A stretch of 64,000 nt of DNA from Afipia sp. P52-10 (GCF_000516555.1 NZ_AZSJ01000003.1:889001-953000), one strand, 5' to 3'; counted from the stretch's first letter, positions 16,617 through 27,628 are shown. Notes: a model not told the origin generated them from the sequence alone. Program-made: numbers and translations.

Positions 16617-17348
16617 TCATGCCCGCCGGTGGCCGCGCAGCCAGACCGCGAAGGCGATGGCCACGGCCGCTGCGAGCAGAAACCAGGTGATGGCATATTG
16701 CAGGTGGTCGTTCTTGAGCTGGACCTGCAGCGGCCCCGGCTTCGGCACGCCGCCGGGCGGAACCGGAGCCTCCAGGTCGATGTAGAACGGCGCGACCGGC
16801 CCCCAGCCGAGCGCCTGCGCCATCGCCACCGGATCGCGCACGAACCACAGCCGCTTCGCCATGTCGGCGACCGGCGTCAGCCAACCGGCCTGCTCCGGGA
16901 AACGGATATAGCCGGTGAGCGTTTCCGGCCCGCCTGGCTGGGATGCCGGCACGGCCGCGCCTTCGGGCACGAAACCGAGATTCACGGCGACCTGCTCTCC
17001 ACCCGCAAGCTTCACCGGCGCGAACAGCCAGGCGCCAGTGCCGGTGATGTCCTTGCGCAGCGGTGAGACCGAGGCGAACACCCGCGCCTGCTGCCCCCGA
17101 GCGACCACGCCGGAAAGAGTGACGCGACGGAATTCGTCCGTCCGCGCCGAGAGCGCGCCCCATTGCGTAACCGGCGGCAAAGCCACCGGCTGCGCCGCGA
17201 GACGCTCGTCGAGGGCGGCGATCAGCGCGCGCTTGTCGGCAAGCCGCGACAGTTGCCAAAAGCCAAGCGACAGCAGCGCGCCGACGATCAGCAGCGTCGT
17301 CAGCACCGGGATCAGAAGGCCACGACGGGGCACGGCCGTCTCACTCAT
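16617..17348 (-). CDS. surf1: SURF1 family cytochrome oxidase assembly protein
   Basis: 243 residues from the ATG at 17348. A membrane helix near each end (about 10-33, LLIPVLTTLLIVGALLSLGFWQ, and about 215-235, YAITWFLLAAAVAIAFAVWL) flanks a periplasmic domain, the SURF1/Shy1 layout. GFWQLSRLADKRALI and NLGFVPEG are family signatures. It assists haem a insertion into subunit I. The start overlaps the DUF983 stop by 8 bases, so it is the last gene of the oxidase operon. Confidence 0.92.
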   Translation of the reverse strand: MSETAVPRRGLLIPVLTTLLIVGALLSLGFWQLSRLADKRALIAALDERLAAQPVALPPVTQWGALSARTDEFRRVTLSGVVARGQQARVFASVSPLRKDITGTGAWLFAPVKLAGGEQVAVNLGFVPEGAAVPASQPGGPETLTGYIRFPEQAGWLTPVADMAKRLWFVRDPVAMAQALGWGPVAPFYIDLEAPVPPGGVPKPGPLQVQLKNDHLQYAITWFLLAAAVAIAFAVWLRGHRRA

Positions 17349-17745
17349 CACGGGCCTGCGCCGCATCGCGATCGATCAACCGGCCTTCGCGGGCGCGGTG
17401 ATGGTACTGCAGGGCGATCAGCAGCGACTTCATCGAACGCAGCGGCAAGAGCGTGGTGGCGAGGATCAGCGGCACCCACAGCACCGCATGCACCCAGAAC
17501 GGCGGCTGATAGACCACCTCGACGATCAGCGCGCAGAACACGACGATGAAGCCGGCAATCAGGATGATGAACACCGCCGGGCCGTCGCCCGCATCGATGA
17601 AGGTGTAGTCGAGGCCGCAAGCTTTGCAGGACGGCGCCAGCGCGAGGAAGCCCGCATACAGCTTGCCCTCGCCACAGCGCGGACACTTGCAGGCGATGCC
17701 GCGGACGACCGCCTGCGACAGCGTGGATGGAGCGATGCCGGTCAT
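17341..17745 (-). CDS. DUF983 family membrane protein
   Basis: 134 residues. An N-terminal zinc-ribbon-like pair (Cys21, Cys24 in KCPRCGEGK; Cys40, Cys43 in SCKACGLDY) is followed by two membrane segments (about 55-76 and 82-100). DUF983 proteins regularly lie within alphaproteobacterial cytochrome oxidase operons between ctaE and surf1, as here; their precise job is not established, although metal handling is an obvious guess. The 3' end overlaps surf1. Confidence 0.9.
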   Translation of the reverse strand: MTGIAPSTLSQAVVRGIACKCPRCGEGKLYAGFLALAPSCKACGLDYTFIDAGDGPAVFIILIAGFIVVFCALIVEVVYQPPFWVHAVLWVPLILATTLLPLRSMKSLLIALQYHHRAREGRLIDRDAAQARDE

Positions 17746-17786
17746 GAGTTTCGGCCTCCGTGAGCCCGCCGTGACGATCCAGGCGG

Positions 17787-17815
17787 AAAAGAAAAGGGCG
17801 GCCCGGAGCCGCCCT
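17787..17815 (-). terminator. Intrinsic terminator-like hairpin after ctaE
   Basis: A GGGCGGC/GCCGCCC stem (17796-17802 with 17808-17814) plus one A-T pair. Read on the minus strand it is followed by TTTTCTTTT. It lies 24 bases past the ctaE stop and before DUF983-surf1, so the last two genes may be transcribed at a lower level. Confidence 0.7.
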
Positions 17816-17838
17816 CTCGTTTCGTTTGCGGCCCGCGA

Positions 17839-18705
17839 TCAGTGCGCCGCCGCCGCCCCATGCGCCGCGGCGCCTTCGGGGCCATGGCCCCAGACATAGA
17901 TCGCGACGAACAGGAACAGCCACACCACGTCAACGAAGTGCCAGTACCAGGCGGCGAACTCGAAGCCGAGATGCTGCTTCGGTGTGAAATGGCCCGCGTA
18001 GACGCGCAGCAGGCAGACGATCAGGAACACGGTGCCGACCAGCACATGGAAACCGTGGAAGCCGGTCGCCATGAAGAAGGTGGCGCCATAGATGTGGCCT
18101 TTGAAGGCGAAGGTCGCGTGGCTGTACTCGTAAGCCTGGACGCAGGTGAACACCGCGCCGAGCGCGACGGTCAGGATCAGGCCCCACTTCAGGCCCTGGC
18201 GGTCACCCTCGAGCAGCGCATGGTGCGCCCAGGTGACGGTGGTGCCCGAGGTCAACAGGATCAGCGTGTTGAGCAGCGGCAGGTGCCAGGGATCGAAGGT
18301 CTCAATGCCCTTCGGCGGCCAGACGCCGCCGAACAGCTCCGCGCGCGCCACCTGATGGATATCGGCCGGAAACAGCGCCGAGGAGAAGTAGGCCCAGAAC
18401 CAGGCGACGAAGAACATCACCTCCGAGGCGATGAACAGGATCATGCCGTAGCGGTGATGCAGCTGCACGACGCGGGTGTGATCGCCGCCATTGGCCTCGC
18501 GGATGACATCGGCCCACCAGCCGGCCATCGTGTAGAGCACGCCGATCAGGCCGACGCCGAACACGATCGGCGCGCCGGCATACATGTGATGCATCCAGCC
18601 GATCGCCCCCACCGCCATGATGAAGGCCGACACCGAACCGACGAACGGCCACGGCGACGGATTGACGAGGTGATAATCGTGATGCTTGGCGTGCGCGTCG
18701 GCCAT
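17839..18705 (-). CDS. ctaE: Cytochrome c oxidase subunit III (aa3-type)
   Basis: 288 residues with seven membrane segments. Diagnostic segments are [40 protein letters not shown] and the C-terminal [19 protein letters not shown]. Preceded by GGAG at 8-base spacing. Subunit III stabilises the active site of the proton-pumping oxidase in the inner membrane. The N-terminus is His-rich ([10 protein letters not shown]), usual in this group. It follows ctaG in the operon. Confidence 0.96.
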   Translation of the reverse strand: MADAHAKHHDYHLVNPSPWPFVGSVSAFIMAVGAIGWMHHMYAGAPIVFGVGLIGVLYTMAGWWADVIREANGGDHTRVVQLHHRYGMILFIASEVMFFVAWFWAYFSSALFPADIHQVARAELFGGVWPPKGIETFDPWHLPLLNTLILLTSGTTVTWAHHALLEGDRQGLKWGLILTVALGAVFTCVQAYEYSHATFAFKGHIYGATFFMATGFHGFHVLVGTVFLIVCLLRVYAGHFTPKQHLGFEFAAWYWHFVDVVWLFLFVAIYVWGHGPEGAAAHGAAAAH

Positions 18706-18768
18706 CTTGGCGTCTCCGTAAGCGTCGAGGCCTGGTCCGGTTAGGGATTCGGCCGCGTATTGGCAAGT

Positions 18769-19380
18769 TTACAGGTTTCCGTTCCGCTTGTCTGTCGCCT
18801 GGGCCAACGGCTTCGGCTCCTCGCGCAACGGATAGAAGGTATAGGACAGGGTGATCGTGTTCAGGCCCTGGTGCTCCGGATCGGCGATGATCGCCGGATC
18901 GACGTAGAACACCACCGCCATCTCGCGCGTCTCGCCAGGGCCGAAACGCTGCTCGGTGAAGCAGAAACAATTGATCTTCTGGAAGTGGATGCCGGCGGTC
19001 AGCGGCGTGACGTTGTAGGCGGCCTGACCGAGCGTCGCACGCGCGGCGAGATTGGTGACCTTGTAATAGGCGGTGATCACCTCGCCGATCCGCACGCTGA
19101 TCTCGGTCTGCTCCGGCTCGAACTTCCAAGGCAGGCCGGCCATCACGTTGGCATCGAAGCGGACGTTGATGGTGCGCTCCAGCGTCTGCGACGGCATCGA
19201 CGTCGCGACCTGGGTGGTGCCGCCGAAGCCGGTGACGCGGCAGAACCAGTTGTAGAACGGGACGGCGGCGTAGGAGGCGCCGATCATCAGTGCGACGACG
19301 AGACCGCACACGCTCGCCACCAGCGCATCGCGGCCGACGCGCGGCGCCTTCTTCGGCGTGTTGTTGGCTGCTTCCGTCAT
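18769..19380 (-). CDS. ctaG: Cytochrome c oxidase assembly protein CtaG/Cox11
   Basis: 203 residues from the ATG at 19380. One N-terminal membrane helix (about 22-42) anchors a periplasmic domain. The copper-binding CxC is Cys138 and Cys140 ([15 protein letters not shown]), and [15 protein letters not shown] is the conserved post-membrane motif with a third Cys. Cox11 delivers copper to the CuB site in subunit I. Located between coxF and ctaE. Confidence 0.96.
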   Translation of the reverse strand: MTEAANNTPKKAPRVGRDALVASVCGLVVALMIGASYAAVPFYNWFCRVTGFGGTTQVATSMPSQTLERTINVRFDANVMAGLPWKFEPEQTEISVRIGEVITAYYKVTNLAARATLGQAAYNVTPLTAGIHFQKINCFCFTEQRFGPGETREMAVVFYVDPAIIADPEHQGLNTITLSYTFYPLREEPKPLAQATDKRNGNL

Positions 19381-19408
19381 GGTCCCCAAACCACCTTCAC
19401 AAAAGCCG

Positions 19409-19588
19409 TCAGATCGGCCGGATCAGCACGGCCGGGCCGCGCACCAGCGTCACGATAAAGAACAGCACCACCAGCAGGCCGAGCACCACCGCGATCGCAA
19501 TCGAGCGCTGCCGGCGGCTGCGCTTCTGCTGCTCGGTGAGGACGATGCCCTCGCTGTCGTCGTTGTTGTCCATCGCCTGCGCGTCCAT
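19409..19588 (-). CDS. coxF: CoxF-like small membrane protein of the oxidase operon
   Basis: 59 residues: [11 protein letters not shown], a basic stretch [10 protein letters not shown], then one membrane helix (about 30-50, [20 protein letters not shown]) and [10 protein letters not shown]. The start is 3 bases beyond the ctaB stop (19592-19594), so it is translationally coupled; an alternative ATG lies five codons downstream. Short ORFs at this position between ctaB and ctaG are found in many alphaproteobacteria and called coxF. Function not established. The position, spacing and clear helix make it a real gene despite its size. Confidence 0.8.
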   Translation of the reverse strand: MDAQAMDNNDDSEGIVLTEQQKRSRRQRSIAIAVVLGLLVVLFFIVTLVRGPAVLIRPI

Positions 19589-19591
19589 CCG

Positions 19592-20530
19592 TCAGCCGGC
19601 CAGCCGCATCGCGAACGGCAGCAGCGCATCGACCAGCAGCGTCGCGAACAGCACGAACAGGTAAAGGATCGAGAACGCGAACAGGTTGCGCGCGGCCTGC
19701 TCGGCGGCGGCGCCTTCCCGCTTGCGGTAGACCTGCACAGCGAGCCAGAGCATGGCCGCGCCGGAGATCACCGAGACGATACCATAGGCACGATCGAAGT
19801 AGCCGAGCGGCCACGGCGCGATCGCGACCGCGACCAGCACGACGGTATAGAGCAGGATCTGCAGCCGGGTTGCGGCGGGGCCGGCGACCACCGGCAGCAT
19901 CGGCAGCTTGGCGCGGATGAAGTCGTCGGTGCGATACAGCGACAGCGCCCAGAAGTGCGGCGGCGTCCACAGGAAGATGATCGCGAACAGGATCAGCGGT
20001 TCGACCGAGAGCGAGCCGGTGGCCGCGACCCAGCCGACCACCGGAGGCAGCGAACCGGCGGCACCGCCAATGACGATGTTCTGCGCGGTCGAGCGCTTCA
20101 ACCACATCGTGTAGATCACGACATAGAAGAAGATGGTGAAGGCGAGCAGGCCGGCGGCGAACCAGTTGACCAGCGTGCCGAGCGTGAACACCGAGAAGAA
20201 CGACAGCGTCATGCCGAAGGTCAGCGCCTCCGACGGGGTGACGCGCCCCTGCGGGATCGGCCGCTTCTGTGTGCGCGACATCACCGCGTCGATGTCGCGG
20301 TCGTACCACATATTGAGGGCGCCCGAGGCGCCGGCACCGACCGAGATGCAGAGCAGCGCGGTGAACGCCATCACCGGATGCATGTGGCCGGGAGCCATGA
20401 CGATGCCGACCAGCGCCGTGAAGATCACGAGCGACATTACCCGCGGCTTCAACAGCGCGATGTAGTCGCCGACCGTCGCCTCGGAAATCCGGGGCGAAAC
20501 GCTGATCGGGTTATGATCGACAATCGACAA
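19592..20530 (-). CDS. ctaB: Protohaem IX farnesyltransferase (haem O synthase)
   Basis: 312 residues from a TTG at 20530 ([10 protein letters not shown] then the conserved [20 protein letters not shown]). The prenyl-diphosphate-binding motif is [12 protein letters not shown], with a second acidic site in [15 protein letters not shown]; around nine membrane segments. It farnesylates haem B to haem O, the first step to haem A for subunit I. The TTG start has only a weak GAGAGAG before it, but no better ATG lies between it and the conserved region. Confidence 0.95.
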   Translation of the reverse strand: MSIVDHNPISVSPRISEATVGDYIALLKPRVMSLVIFTALVGIVMAPGHMHPVMAFTALLCISVGAGASGALNMWYDRDIDAVMSRTQKRPIPQGRVTPSEALTFGMTLSFFSVFTLGTLVNWFAAGLLAFTIFFYVVIYTMWLKRSTAQNIVIGGAAGSLPPVVGWVAATGSLSVEPLILFAIIFLWTPPHFWALSLYRTDDFIRAKLPMLPVVAGPAATRLQILLYTVVLVAVAIAPWPLGYFDRAYGIVSVISGAAMLWLAVQVYRKREGAAAEQAARNLFAFSILYLFVLFATLLVDALLPFAMRLAG

Positions 20531-20586
20531 GGCGGCACTCTCTCAAGATCCGGCGCGGACCAGGCCGCGCCGGACAGTCTCTCGCT

Positions 20587-22212
<1,626 letters not shown>

Positions 22213-22249
22213 CTACTCTGGTCCTATCGCTATCTGATCGCAGGCGCCG

Positions 22250-23110
22250 TTACTGGGCGACCGCGCCGACCGACGCGAACTTGCTGTTATCCGGTGTTGA
22301 CGCGAACTTCTTCTTGGCGTCCGCGAGCCAGGCCTCGAACGCCTGATCGTTCACGACACGGATCGCGATCGGCATGAACGCATGGTCCTTGCCGCACAAT
22401 TCCGAGCACTGTCCGTAGTAGACGCCTTCCTTGGTGGCCTTGAACCAGGTCTCGTTCAGGCGCCCCGGAATGGCGTCGATCTTCACGCCGAACGCCGGCA
22501 GCGCGAACGCGTGGATGACATCGGCGCCGGTGGTCTGCACGCGGACCACCTTGTTGACCGGCACGACCACCTCGTTGTCGACCGCGAGCAGACGCGGCTG
22601 GTCCGGCTTGCGCTGGTTGTCCTGCAGCATGATCGAATCGAACTCGAACGGACCGTTGTCCGGGTAGGCGAAGGTCCAGAACCACTGCTTGCCGGTGGCC
22701 TTGATGGTCAGGTCCGCCTTCGGCACGTCGAGCTGATAGAACAGCAGCCGGAACGACGGCACCGCGATCCCGACCAGGATCAACACCGGGATGATGGTCC
22801 AGGCGACCTCGATCATGGTGTTGTGGGTGGTCTTCGAGGGATTCGGGTTCGACCGCGCATTGAAGCGGAAGATCACGATCACCAGCAGAAGCAGCACGAA
22901 GATCGTGATCGCCGTGATGATCCAGAGCAGGAAGTGATGGAACCAGACGATGTCCTCCATCACCGGCGATGCCGCTTCCTGGAATCCAAGCTTCCACGGC
23001 TCCGGCTGGGCCGCCCACGCCGCGCCGCCAGTCAGGACGACGATCGCCAATCCCGTGACCGCCAATCCCATGAGGCCCAACAAGCCCATCCGCCTCATCG
23101 ACATCTTCAT
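22250..23110 (-). CDS. ctaC: Cytochrome c oxidase subunit II
   Basis: 286 residues from the ATG at 23110 (GGGAG ten bases before). A signal peptide (about 1-34) and two membrane helices (about 55-83 and 98-122) precede the periplasmic cupredoxin domain. The CuA ligands are all present: His200, Cys235, Glu237, Cys239, His243 and Met246 (YYGQCSELCGKDHAFMP). It accepts electrons from cytochrome c. First gene of the ctaC-ctaD-ctaB-coxF-ctaG-ctaE operon. Confidence 0.97.
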   Translation of the reverse strand: MKMSMRRMGLLGLMGLAVTGLAIVVLTGGAAWAAQPEPWKLGFQEAASPVMEDIVWFHHFLLWIITAITIFVLLLLVIVIFRFNARSNPNPSKTTHNTMIEVAWTIIPVLILVGIAVPSFRLLFYQLDVPKADLTIKATGKQWFWTFAYPDNGPFEFDSIMLQDNQRKPDQPRLLAVDNEVVVPVNKVVRVQTTGADVIHAFALPAFGVKIDAIPGRLNETWFKATKEGVYYGQCSELCGKDHAFMPIAIRVVNDQAFEAWLADAKKKFASTPDNSKFASVGAVAQ

Positions 23111-23722
23111 GCCGCCCAAGCTCCCTCAAAATCCACGCTCTGGCGCAGGCTATCGCTCGACCGCGCCCAACAACGCGAATCCGCGCCGAAAATCGGCTTA
23201 GAACGCGTCGAAGAATCCCGCCTCTCAAATCACACTTCAAAGGCCACCGCAATGCACCTCATCCCCCTTTGCAACAGGGGAGCGCAGCCGCCCGCGCAGA
23301 GCAGCGCAGCGCGTAATTCGCCTTATCTTCCAGCCGCAAACCGGCAGCTTCTGCTTGACTGAGGATTTGCACGGTATAGGCCGTGATGGGATGGCTGCGA
23401 CGGCCTGATTCGCGCCCGATCGCGACCGACGGTTGCGGGACGCCTTCAAGACGCCGCAGTTACGGGTCCATTGGGCGGTGGGCGGATGGCGGACGCCACG
23501 AGGCGTTCTGTCCGCCCGGTGTGGACCCCTCCGGCAGCGGCGCCGTGGTCATGGTCAGTCATGTGGCCATGCGTACGGCGGTGTCGGGCCAAAACCGCAC
23601 TGGAATCATGTGTTTCGAGTCCTTCCGGGCCAGCCACGCGACGGGTGGCGGCACATCCGGGAGCGGTGCGATCATTCACGCGGCCGGCGTCTTGGGCGGC
23701 CAGTACAAGATAGAGTCTCGCG
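23111..23722. other. Intergenic region between ctaC and the IalB-like gene; no gene supported
   Basis: The two flanking genes diverge, so both promoters should lie here. Open frames in the right-hand half (about 23380-23720) have no recognisable protein features. A TTGACT at 23354-23359 is followed by TATAGG after only 14 bases, too short for a normal promoter. No RNA gene or repeat of the four families was recognised. Confidence 0.5.
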
Positions 23723-24268
23723 ATGGGCGCCTCTGAACATCCCCGGTTCCGCCGGGTTTCCGGAAAACTGACGGCGCTGGCCGTGCTGGTCTGCCTGGCG
23801 ACAAGCTGGCTCGGCATCGGCGCGAGCGATGCGCAGGCCCAAGGTGCGGTCAAGGCGGTGGCCGGCGACTGGCAGATCCGCTGCGACACGCCACCGGGCG
23901 CGCAGGGCGAACAGTGCGCGCTGATCCAGAGCGTGGTGGCGGAAGACCGCTCCAACGCCGGACTGACCGTGATCATCCTGAAGACCGCCGATCAGAAGAG
24001 CAAGCTGATGCGCGTGGTCGCTCCGCTCGGCGTGCTGCTTCCGTCCGGTCTCGGACTGAAGCTCGACGACAAGGACGTCGGCCGCGCCGGCTTCGTCCGC
24101 TGCCTGCCGAACGGCTGTGTCGCCGAGGTGGTGATGGACGACAACCTGCTCGGCCAGCTCAGGAGCGCGAAGACCGCAACCTTCATCATCTTCGAGACGC
24201 CTGAGGAAGGCATCGGCTTCCCGCTGAGCCTGAACGGCATCGGCGAAGGTTACGACAAGTTGCCGTGA
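23723..24268 (+). CDS. Invasion-associated locus B (IalB) family protein
   Basis: 181 residues. A long signal peptide (about 1-40, LTALAVLVCLATSWLGIGASDAQAQ) precedes the IalB domain: VAGDWQIRCDTPPG, EQCALIQSV, and the Cys-containing FVRCLPNGCVAEVVMD. Four Cys residues could form two disulfides. Named after a Bartonella invasion protein, the family is widespread in free-living rhizobia, where its role is unknown and probably not invasion. Periplasmic location is inferred. Start codon lacks a clear ribosome site. Confidence 0.88.
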   Translation: MGASEHPRFRRVSGKLTALAVLVCLATSWLGIGASDAQAQGAVKAVAGDWQIRCDTPPGAQGEQCALIQSVVAEDRSNAGLTVIILKTADQKSKLMRVVAPLGVLLPSGLGLKLDDKDVGRAGFVRCLPNGCVAEVVMDDNLLGQLRSAKTATFIIFETPEEGIGFPLSLNGIGEGYDKLP

Positions 24269-24280
24269 CTTTTTCCACTT

Positions 24281-24418
24281 CGCCCCGCTTGCGGGGAGAG
24301 GTCGGAGACAGAGCGACAGCGACGTCTCCGGGTGAGGGGCAAACCTTACGCCGCCGCCCCTCCCCCGCCTTCGCGTTGCTCAGGCACCCTCTCCCCGCAA
24401 GCGGGGCGAGGGTTCACA
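24281..24418. repeat. Family-4 repeat pair between ialB-like gene and tldD
   Basis: CCCCGCTTGCGGGGAGAGGT at 24283-24302 and, in inverse form, CCCTCTCCCCGCAAGCGGGG at about 24387-24406, with an internal GAGACAGAGCGACAGCGACGTCTCC palindrome. The outer parts can pair to form a long hairpin. Its GC-rich stem after TTTTTCC near the ialB-like stop does not have terminator geometry. Confidence 0.7.
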
Positions 24419-24535
24419 AGCCCCCTCGCACTTGGCCGCTTTGACACTTATCTTGCGTTGAATGCGCGCATGCGCCGTCCGTCCTGACGGGCCGGTGATG
24501 GTGTGTTGCAACCCGGTTTTGCTCGAGGATCCATC

Positions 24536-25963
24536 ATGACCCATCCCGCCACAACATCCCTGCTCGACCGCTCCGGCCTCGACCGCGACCAGGTCAAAGC
24601 CGAGATCGCCCGCGGCCTGATAGGTGCGGACGATGGCGAGCTGTTCCTCGAATATCGCCAGTCCGAAGCGCTGATGTTCGACAACGGCCGGCTGAAGCAG
24701 GCGACCTACGACACCGCGCAAGGGTTCGGCCTGCGCGCGGTGAAGAACGACGCGGTCGGTTACGCCCATTCGTCCGATGTATCGATTCCGGCGCTGGCAC
24801 GCGCCGCCGACGCGGTCGGCGCCGTGCGCGCGGGCTATACCGGCTCGCTCGCGGCCGCCCCCGCCCGCACCAATGTCCGCCTCTACGGCGACGACAATCC
24901 GCTCGACGCGCCGGGCTTCGAGGCCAAGGTGAAACTGCTCGGCGAGATCGACGCCTATGTCCGCGACAAGGACCCGCGCGTGCGGCAGGTCTCGGTCAGC
25001 CTCGCCGCCACCTGGCAGGTGGTCGAGATCGTCCGCCCCGACGGCGAGAGCTATCGCGACATCCGCCCGCTGGTGCGGGTGAACGTCGCTGTCGTCGCCG
25101 GCTCCGGTGACCGGCAGGAGACCGGCAGCCATGGCTATGGCGGGCGCGAAGGCTACCAGCGCTTCATCGAGACCAAGGCCTGGCGCAATGCCGCCGACGG
25201 CGCGCTGCGGCAGGCGCTGGTCAATCTCGACTCCGTGCCCGCTCCGGCAGGCGAGATGGACGTGGTGCTCGGCCCCGGCTGGCCCGGCGTGATGCTGCAC
25301 GAGGCGGTGGGCCATGGCCTGGAAGGCGACTTCAACCGCAAACAGACCTCGGCGTTCGCCGGGCTGATGGGCCAGCAGGTGGCGGCCAAGGGCGTCACCG
25401 TGGTCGATGATGGCACCATCCAGAACCGGCGCGGCTCGCTCTCGATCGACGACGAAGGCACGCCGACCAACCGCACCGTGCTGATCGAGGACGGCATCCT
25501 GGTCGGCTACATGCAGGACCGGCAGAACGCGCGGCTGATGAACATGAAGCCGACCGGCAACGGCCGGCGCGAGAGCTACGCCCATGTGCCGATGCCGCGC
25601 ATGACCAACACCTACATGCTGGCGGGCCAGCACGACCCGAAGGAGATTCTCGCCTCGGTGAAGAACGGCATCTACGCGGTCAATTTCGGCGGCGGGCAGG
25701 TGGACATCACCTCGGGCAAGTACGTGTTCCAATGCACCGAGGCGTACCGCATCGAGAACGGCACGATCGGCGCGCCGCTGAAGGGCGCGATGCTGATCGG
25801 CAACGGCCCGACCGATCTGCATCGCATCTCCATGGTCGGCAACGACCTCGAACTCGACACCGGCATCGGCACCTGCGGCAAGAACGGCCAAGGCGTACCG
25901 GTCGGCGTCGGCCAGCCGACGCTGCGCATGGACCGCATCACCGTCGGCGGCACGGGCGGCTGA
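24536..25963 (+). CDS. tldD: Metalloprotease TldD
   Basis: 475 residues from the ATG at 24536 (GAGGA before it). The zinc motif is HEAVGHGLEGD, with His255, Glu256 and His260. Conserved SIDDEGTPTNRTVLIEDGIL and the C-terminal GNDLELDTGIGTCGKNGQ are typical of TldD. TldD works with TldE (PmbA) as a heterodimeric peptidase that degrades unfolded peptides and matures some ribosomal peptides; tldE is not in this window, as is usual for alphaproteobacteria. Confidence 0.97.
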   Translation: MTHPATTSLLDRSGLDRDQVKAEIARGLIGADDGELFLEYRQSEALMFDNGRLKQATYDTAQGFGLRAVKNDAVGYAHSSDVSIPALARAADAVGAVRAGYTGSLAAAPARTNVRLYGDDNPLDAPGFEAKVKLLGEIDAYVRDKDPRVRQVSVSLAATWQVVEIVRPDGESYRDIRPLVRVNVAVVAGSGDRQETGSHGYGGREGYQRFIETKAWRNAADGALRQALVNLDSVPAPAGEMDVVLGPGWPGVMLHEAVGHGLEGDFNRKQTSAFAGLMGQQVAAKGVTVVDDGTIQNRRGSLSIDDEGTPTNRTVLIEDGILVGYMQDRQNARLMNMKPTGNGRRESYAHVPMPRMTNTYMLAGQHDPKEILASVKNGIYAVNFGGGQVDITSGKYVFQCTEAYRIENGTIGAPLKGAMLIGNGPTDLHRISMVGNDLELDTGIGTCGKNGQGVPVGVGQPTLRMDRITVGGTGG

Positions 25964-25987
25964 GGTTGAAATTGCGGCGAGCCTGGA

Positions 25988-26557
25988 ATGGATGCTGACA
26001 GCTTCGTTCGAACGGCGCTCCGCAATCCGGCGAACGCCGCGATCCTGGACGAACTGGCACGCCTTCGCGTGCCGGATGCGTGGCTGGTCTCAGGCTGCCT
26101 GGTGCAGACGGTCTGGAACGTCCAGACCGGCCGCACGATCACCCACGGCATCGCCGATTACGACGTCTTCTATTTCGATCCCGATCCATCATGGGATGCG
26201 GAAGACGCGGTCATCCGCGCCATGAGACCGACCGCATCCAGGCTCGGGATCGACATCCAGGTCCGCAATCAGGCGCGCGTTCACCTGTGGTATCGCGAGA
26301 AGCACGGCCGCCCCTATCCGGAGCTTCGCTCGGCAACGCAAGGCATCGACCACTTCCTCACGCGCAACACCATGATCGGACTTCGATTCGCAAACGAAGG
26401 TTGCGATGTCTACGCGCCGCATGCCTTCGACGACGTCGCGAACATGATCGTGCGCCCGAACCTCACGCCGAACTTTTCTGCCGAAGCCTACGCCCAGAAA
26501 GCCGCTCGCTGGAAAAGCCTGTGGCCGGAGCTCACCGTCATTCCGGCGGAGCCTTAG
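25988..26557 (+). CDS. Nucleotidyltransferase family protein (PF06042-like)
   Basis: 189 residues. The segment VSGCLVQTVWNVQTGR followed by GIADYDVFYFDPD resembles a nucleotidyltransferase fold: a GG/GS-like loop and an Asp-x-Asp-like pair in DYDVFYFDPD. C-terminal FANEGCDVYAPHAFDD and LTPNFSAEAYAQKAARWKSL match the PF06042 family. The substrate is unknown. 24 bases downstream of tldD, likely cotranscribed. Confidence 0.85.
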   Translation: MDADSFVRTALRNPANAAILDELARLRVPDAWLVSGCLVQTVWNVQTGRTITHGIADYDVFYFDPDPSWDAEDAVIRAMRPTASRLGIDIQVRNQARVHLWYREKHGRPYPELRSATQGIDHFLTRNTMIGLRFANEGCDVYAPHAFDDVANMIVRPNLTPNFSAEAYAQKAARWKSLWPELTVIPAEP

Positions 26558-26567
26558 CCGATCCGTC

Positions 26568-27059
26568 TCAGAAGTAGGCGATCAGCCGGCCGCTGGCGGC
26601 GACGCAGAACCAGATTGTCAGCGATGCGACGGCAATGACGCGCGCGATGCGCGGCAACGGCGCCAGCGGCGGCAGATGCGTCAGCCGCGGCGCCACCAGC
26701 AATTCGAACAGCACCACATTGACGAGACCGAGCGCGATCAACCCGAGCTTGATCTGAAACACGCGGTTGAGCACGACGTGGCTCGCTTCGGCGGTGAACA
26801 GCACCGCGCCGGTGACGACGAGACCGACGAAGGCAATGATCGCGCCCCGTCGCGCCATCCGCAGCACGAAGCCCGGCGAGGTCGCGGCGAACGCGCCCAT
26901 CATGCGCAGGTCGAGCACGGCGATCGCTCCGGCAAACGCCATCAGCGAAACGATGTGACCGACATTGGCCGCCATATAGGCCCAGCTCGACTGGCGGATC
27001 GCTGCGCCCAGGCCGCTCGCCTCGAGCGCGAGGAAGACGGCTGGCGCGGCATCGTTCAT
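26568..27059 (-). CDS. Membrane protein of the DUF6644 type
   Basis: 163 residues from the ATG at 27059. Four or more hydrophobic segments (about 28-48, 66-88, 98-120 and 135-158). I recognise the layout as that of the four-helix proteins found next to DUF6152 proteins; the DUF6152 gene is its upstream neighbour here, separated by family-1 repeats. Conserved His residues (NVGHIVSLMAF, EASHVVLN) could bind haem or metal, but no function is known. Confidence 0.75.
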   Translation of the reverse strand: MNDAAPAVFLALEASGLGAAIRQSSWAYMAANVGHIVSLMAFAGAIAVLDLRMMGAFAATSPGFVLRMARRGAIIAFVGLVVTGAVLFTAEASHVVLNRVFQIKLGLIALGLVNVVLFELLVAPRLTHLPPLAPLPRIARVIAVASLTIWFCVAASGRLIAYF

Positions 27060-27102
27060 CGCTTCACCCGTTGCCGGTAACGCATGATATTGTTTGTCCA
27101 CA

Positions 27103-27250
27103 CATGATCTGATCAGAAACCAGCTCTCACCTTTCGATCATGCTCTGTTTGCGCATGATCTGATCCGAAAACCGGTTTCCACTTTTCGGGATCATGCTCT
27201 GTTTGCGCATGATCTTTCGGAAAACCGCTTCATACGTTTCCGGATCATGC
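27103..27250. repeat. Three tandem family-1 repeats
   Basis: Three copies in a row, each opening with CATGATCTGATC or CATGATCTTTCGG and closing with TTTCGGGATCATGC or TTCCGGATCATGC, joined by the linker TCTGTTTGCG. The last copy ends directly at the stop codon of the DUF6152 gene (27251-27253). Confidence 0.85.
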
Positions 27251-27628
27251 CTACCGCAGCTCGTAGGTCTTGCTATCGACGGTGATGCGTTCAGCGCGCA
27301 TCTCGTCATGAGTCACCGTCGAAGGATAGCCATAGGCCGACACGGTCTTGCCGACGGCGACCACCTCCGCCGTCGCCCCACGGGTACTCATGCGGAACGT
27401 CGGCGCGAGCGTCACCGTCCAGACCTTGTCGGCGCCCTTCACGGTGATCTCGGCGTGCGGGTTCTCGTATTTCAGCGACTGGATCGGGCCGGCCACAGTA
27501 ATCGGGTGCGCAGCGTCGTAGCTGCCCCAGCCGTGATGCGCCACCGCGGACGTCAACAGCGCCATAGTGAGCGCGGCAGCAGCAGTCCACAGGGCCGTCG
27601 GGGCGGCGGTGGCAAGGAGAGGTCGCAT
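27251..27628 (-). CDS. DUF6152 family periplasmic protein
   Basis: 125 residues from the ATG at 27628 (GGGAG before it). A signal peptide (about 1-30) ends just before AHHGWGSYD, the hallmark of the family; further on are GPIQSLKYENPHAEITV and APTFRMSTRGAT. The two His residues directly after cleavage suggest metal binding at the mature N-terminus, an inference. The DUF6644-type gene lies downstream. Confidence 0.85.
   Translation of the reverse strand: MRPLLATAAPTALWTAAAALTMALLTSAVAHHGWGSYDAAHPITVAGPIQSLKYENPHAEITVKGADKVWTVTLAPTFRMSTRGATAEVVAVGKTVSAYGYPSTVTHDEMRAERITVDSKTYELR

Noticed and set aside
23354-23379. TTGACT followed by TATAGG upstream of the IalB-like gene
   Set aside because: The spacer is only 14 bp, too short for a standard sigma-70 promoter.
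23383-23736. Open frames upstream of the IalB-like gene
   Set aside because: No signal peptide, membrane segment or known motif; overlapping frames are open in several phases; no convincing ribosome site. Treated as a promoter region.
27103-27250. Regularly spaced repeats resembling a short CRISPR array
   Set aside because: The units are palindromic elements joined directly by a short shared linker, with no variable spacers, and the same unit occurs alone at many other loci. No cas genes are present.
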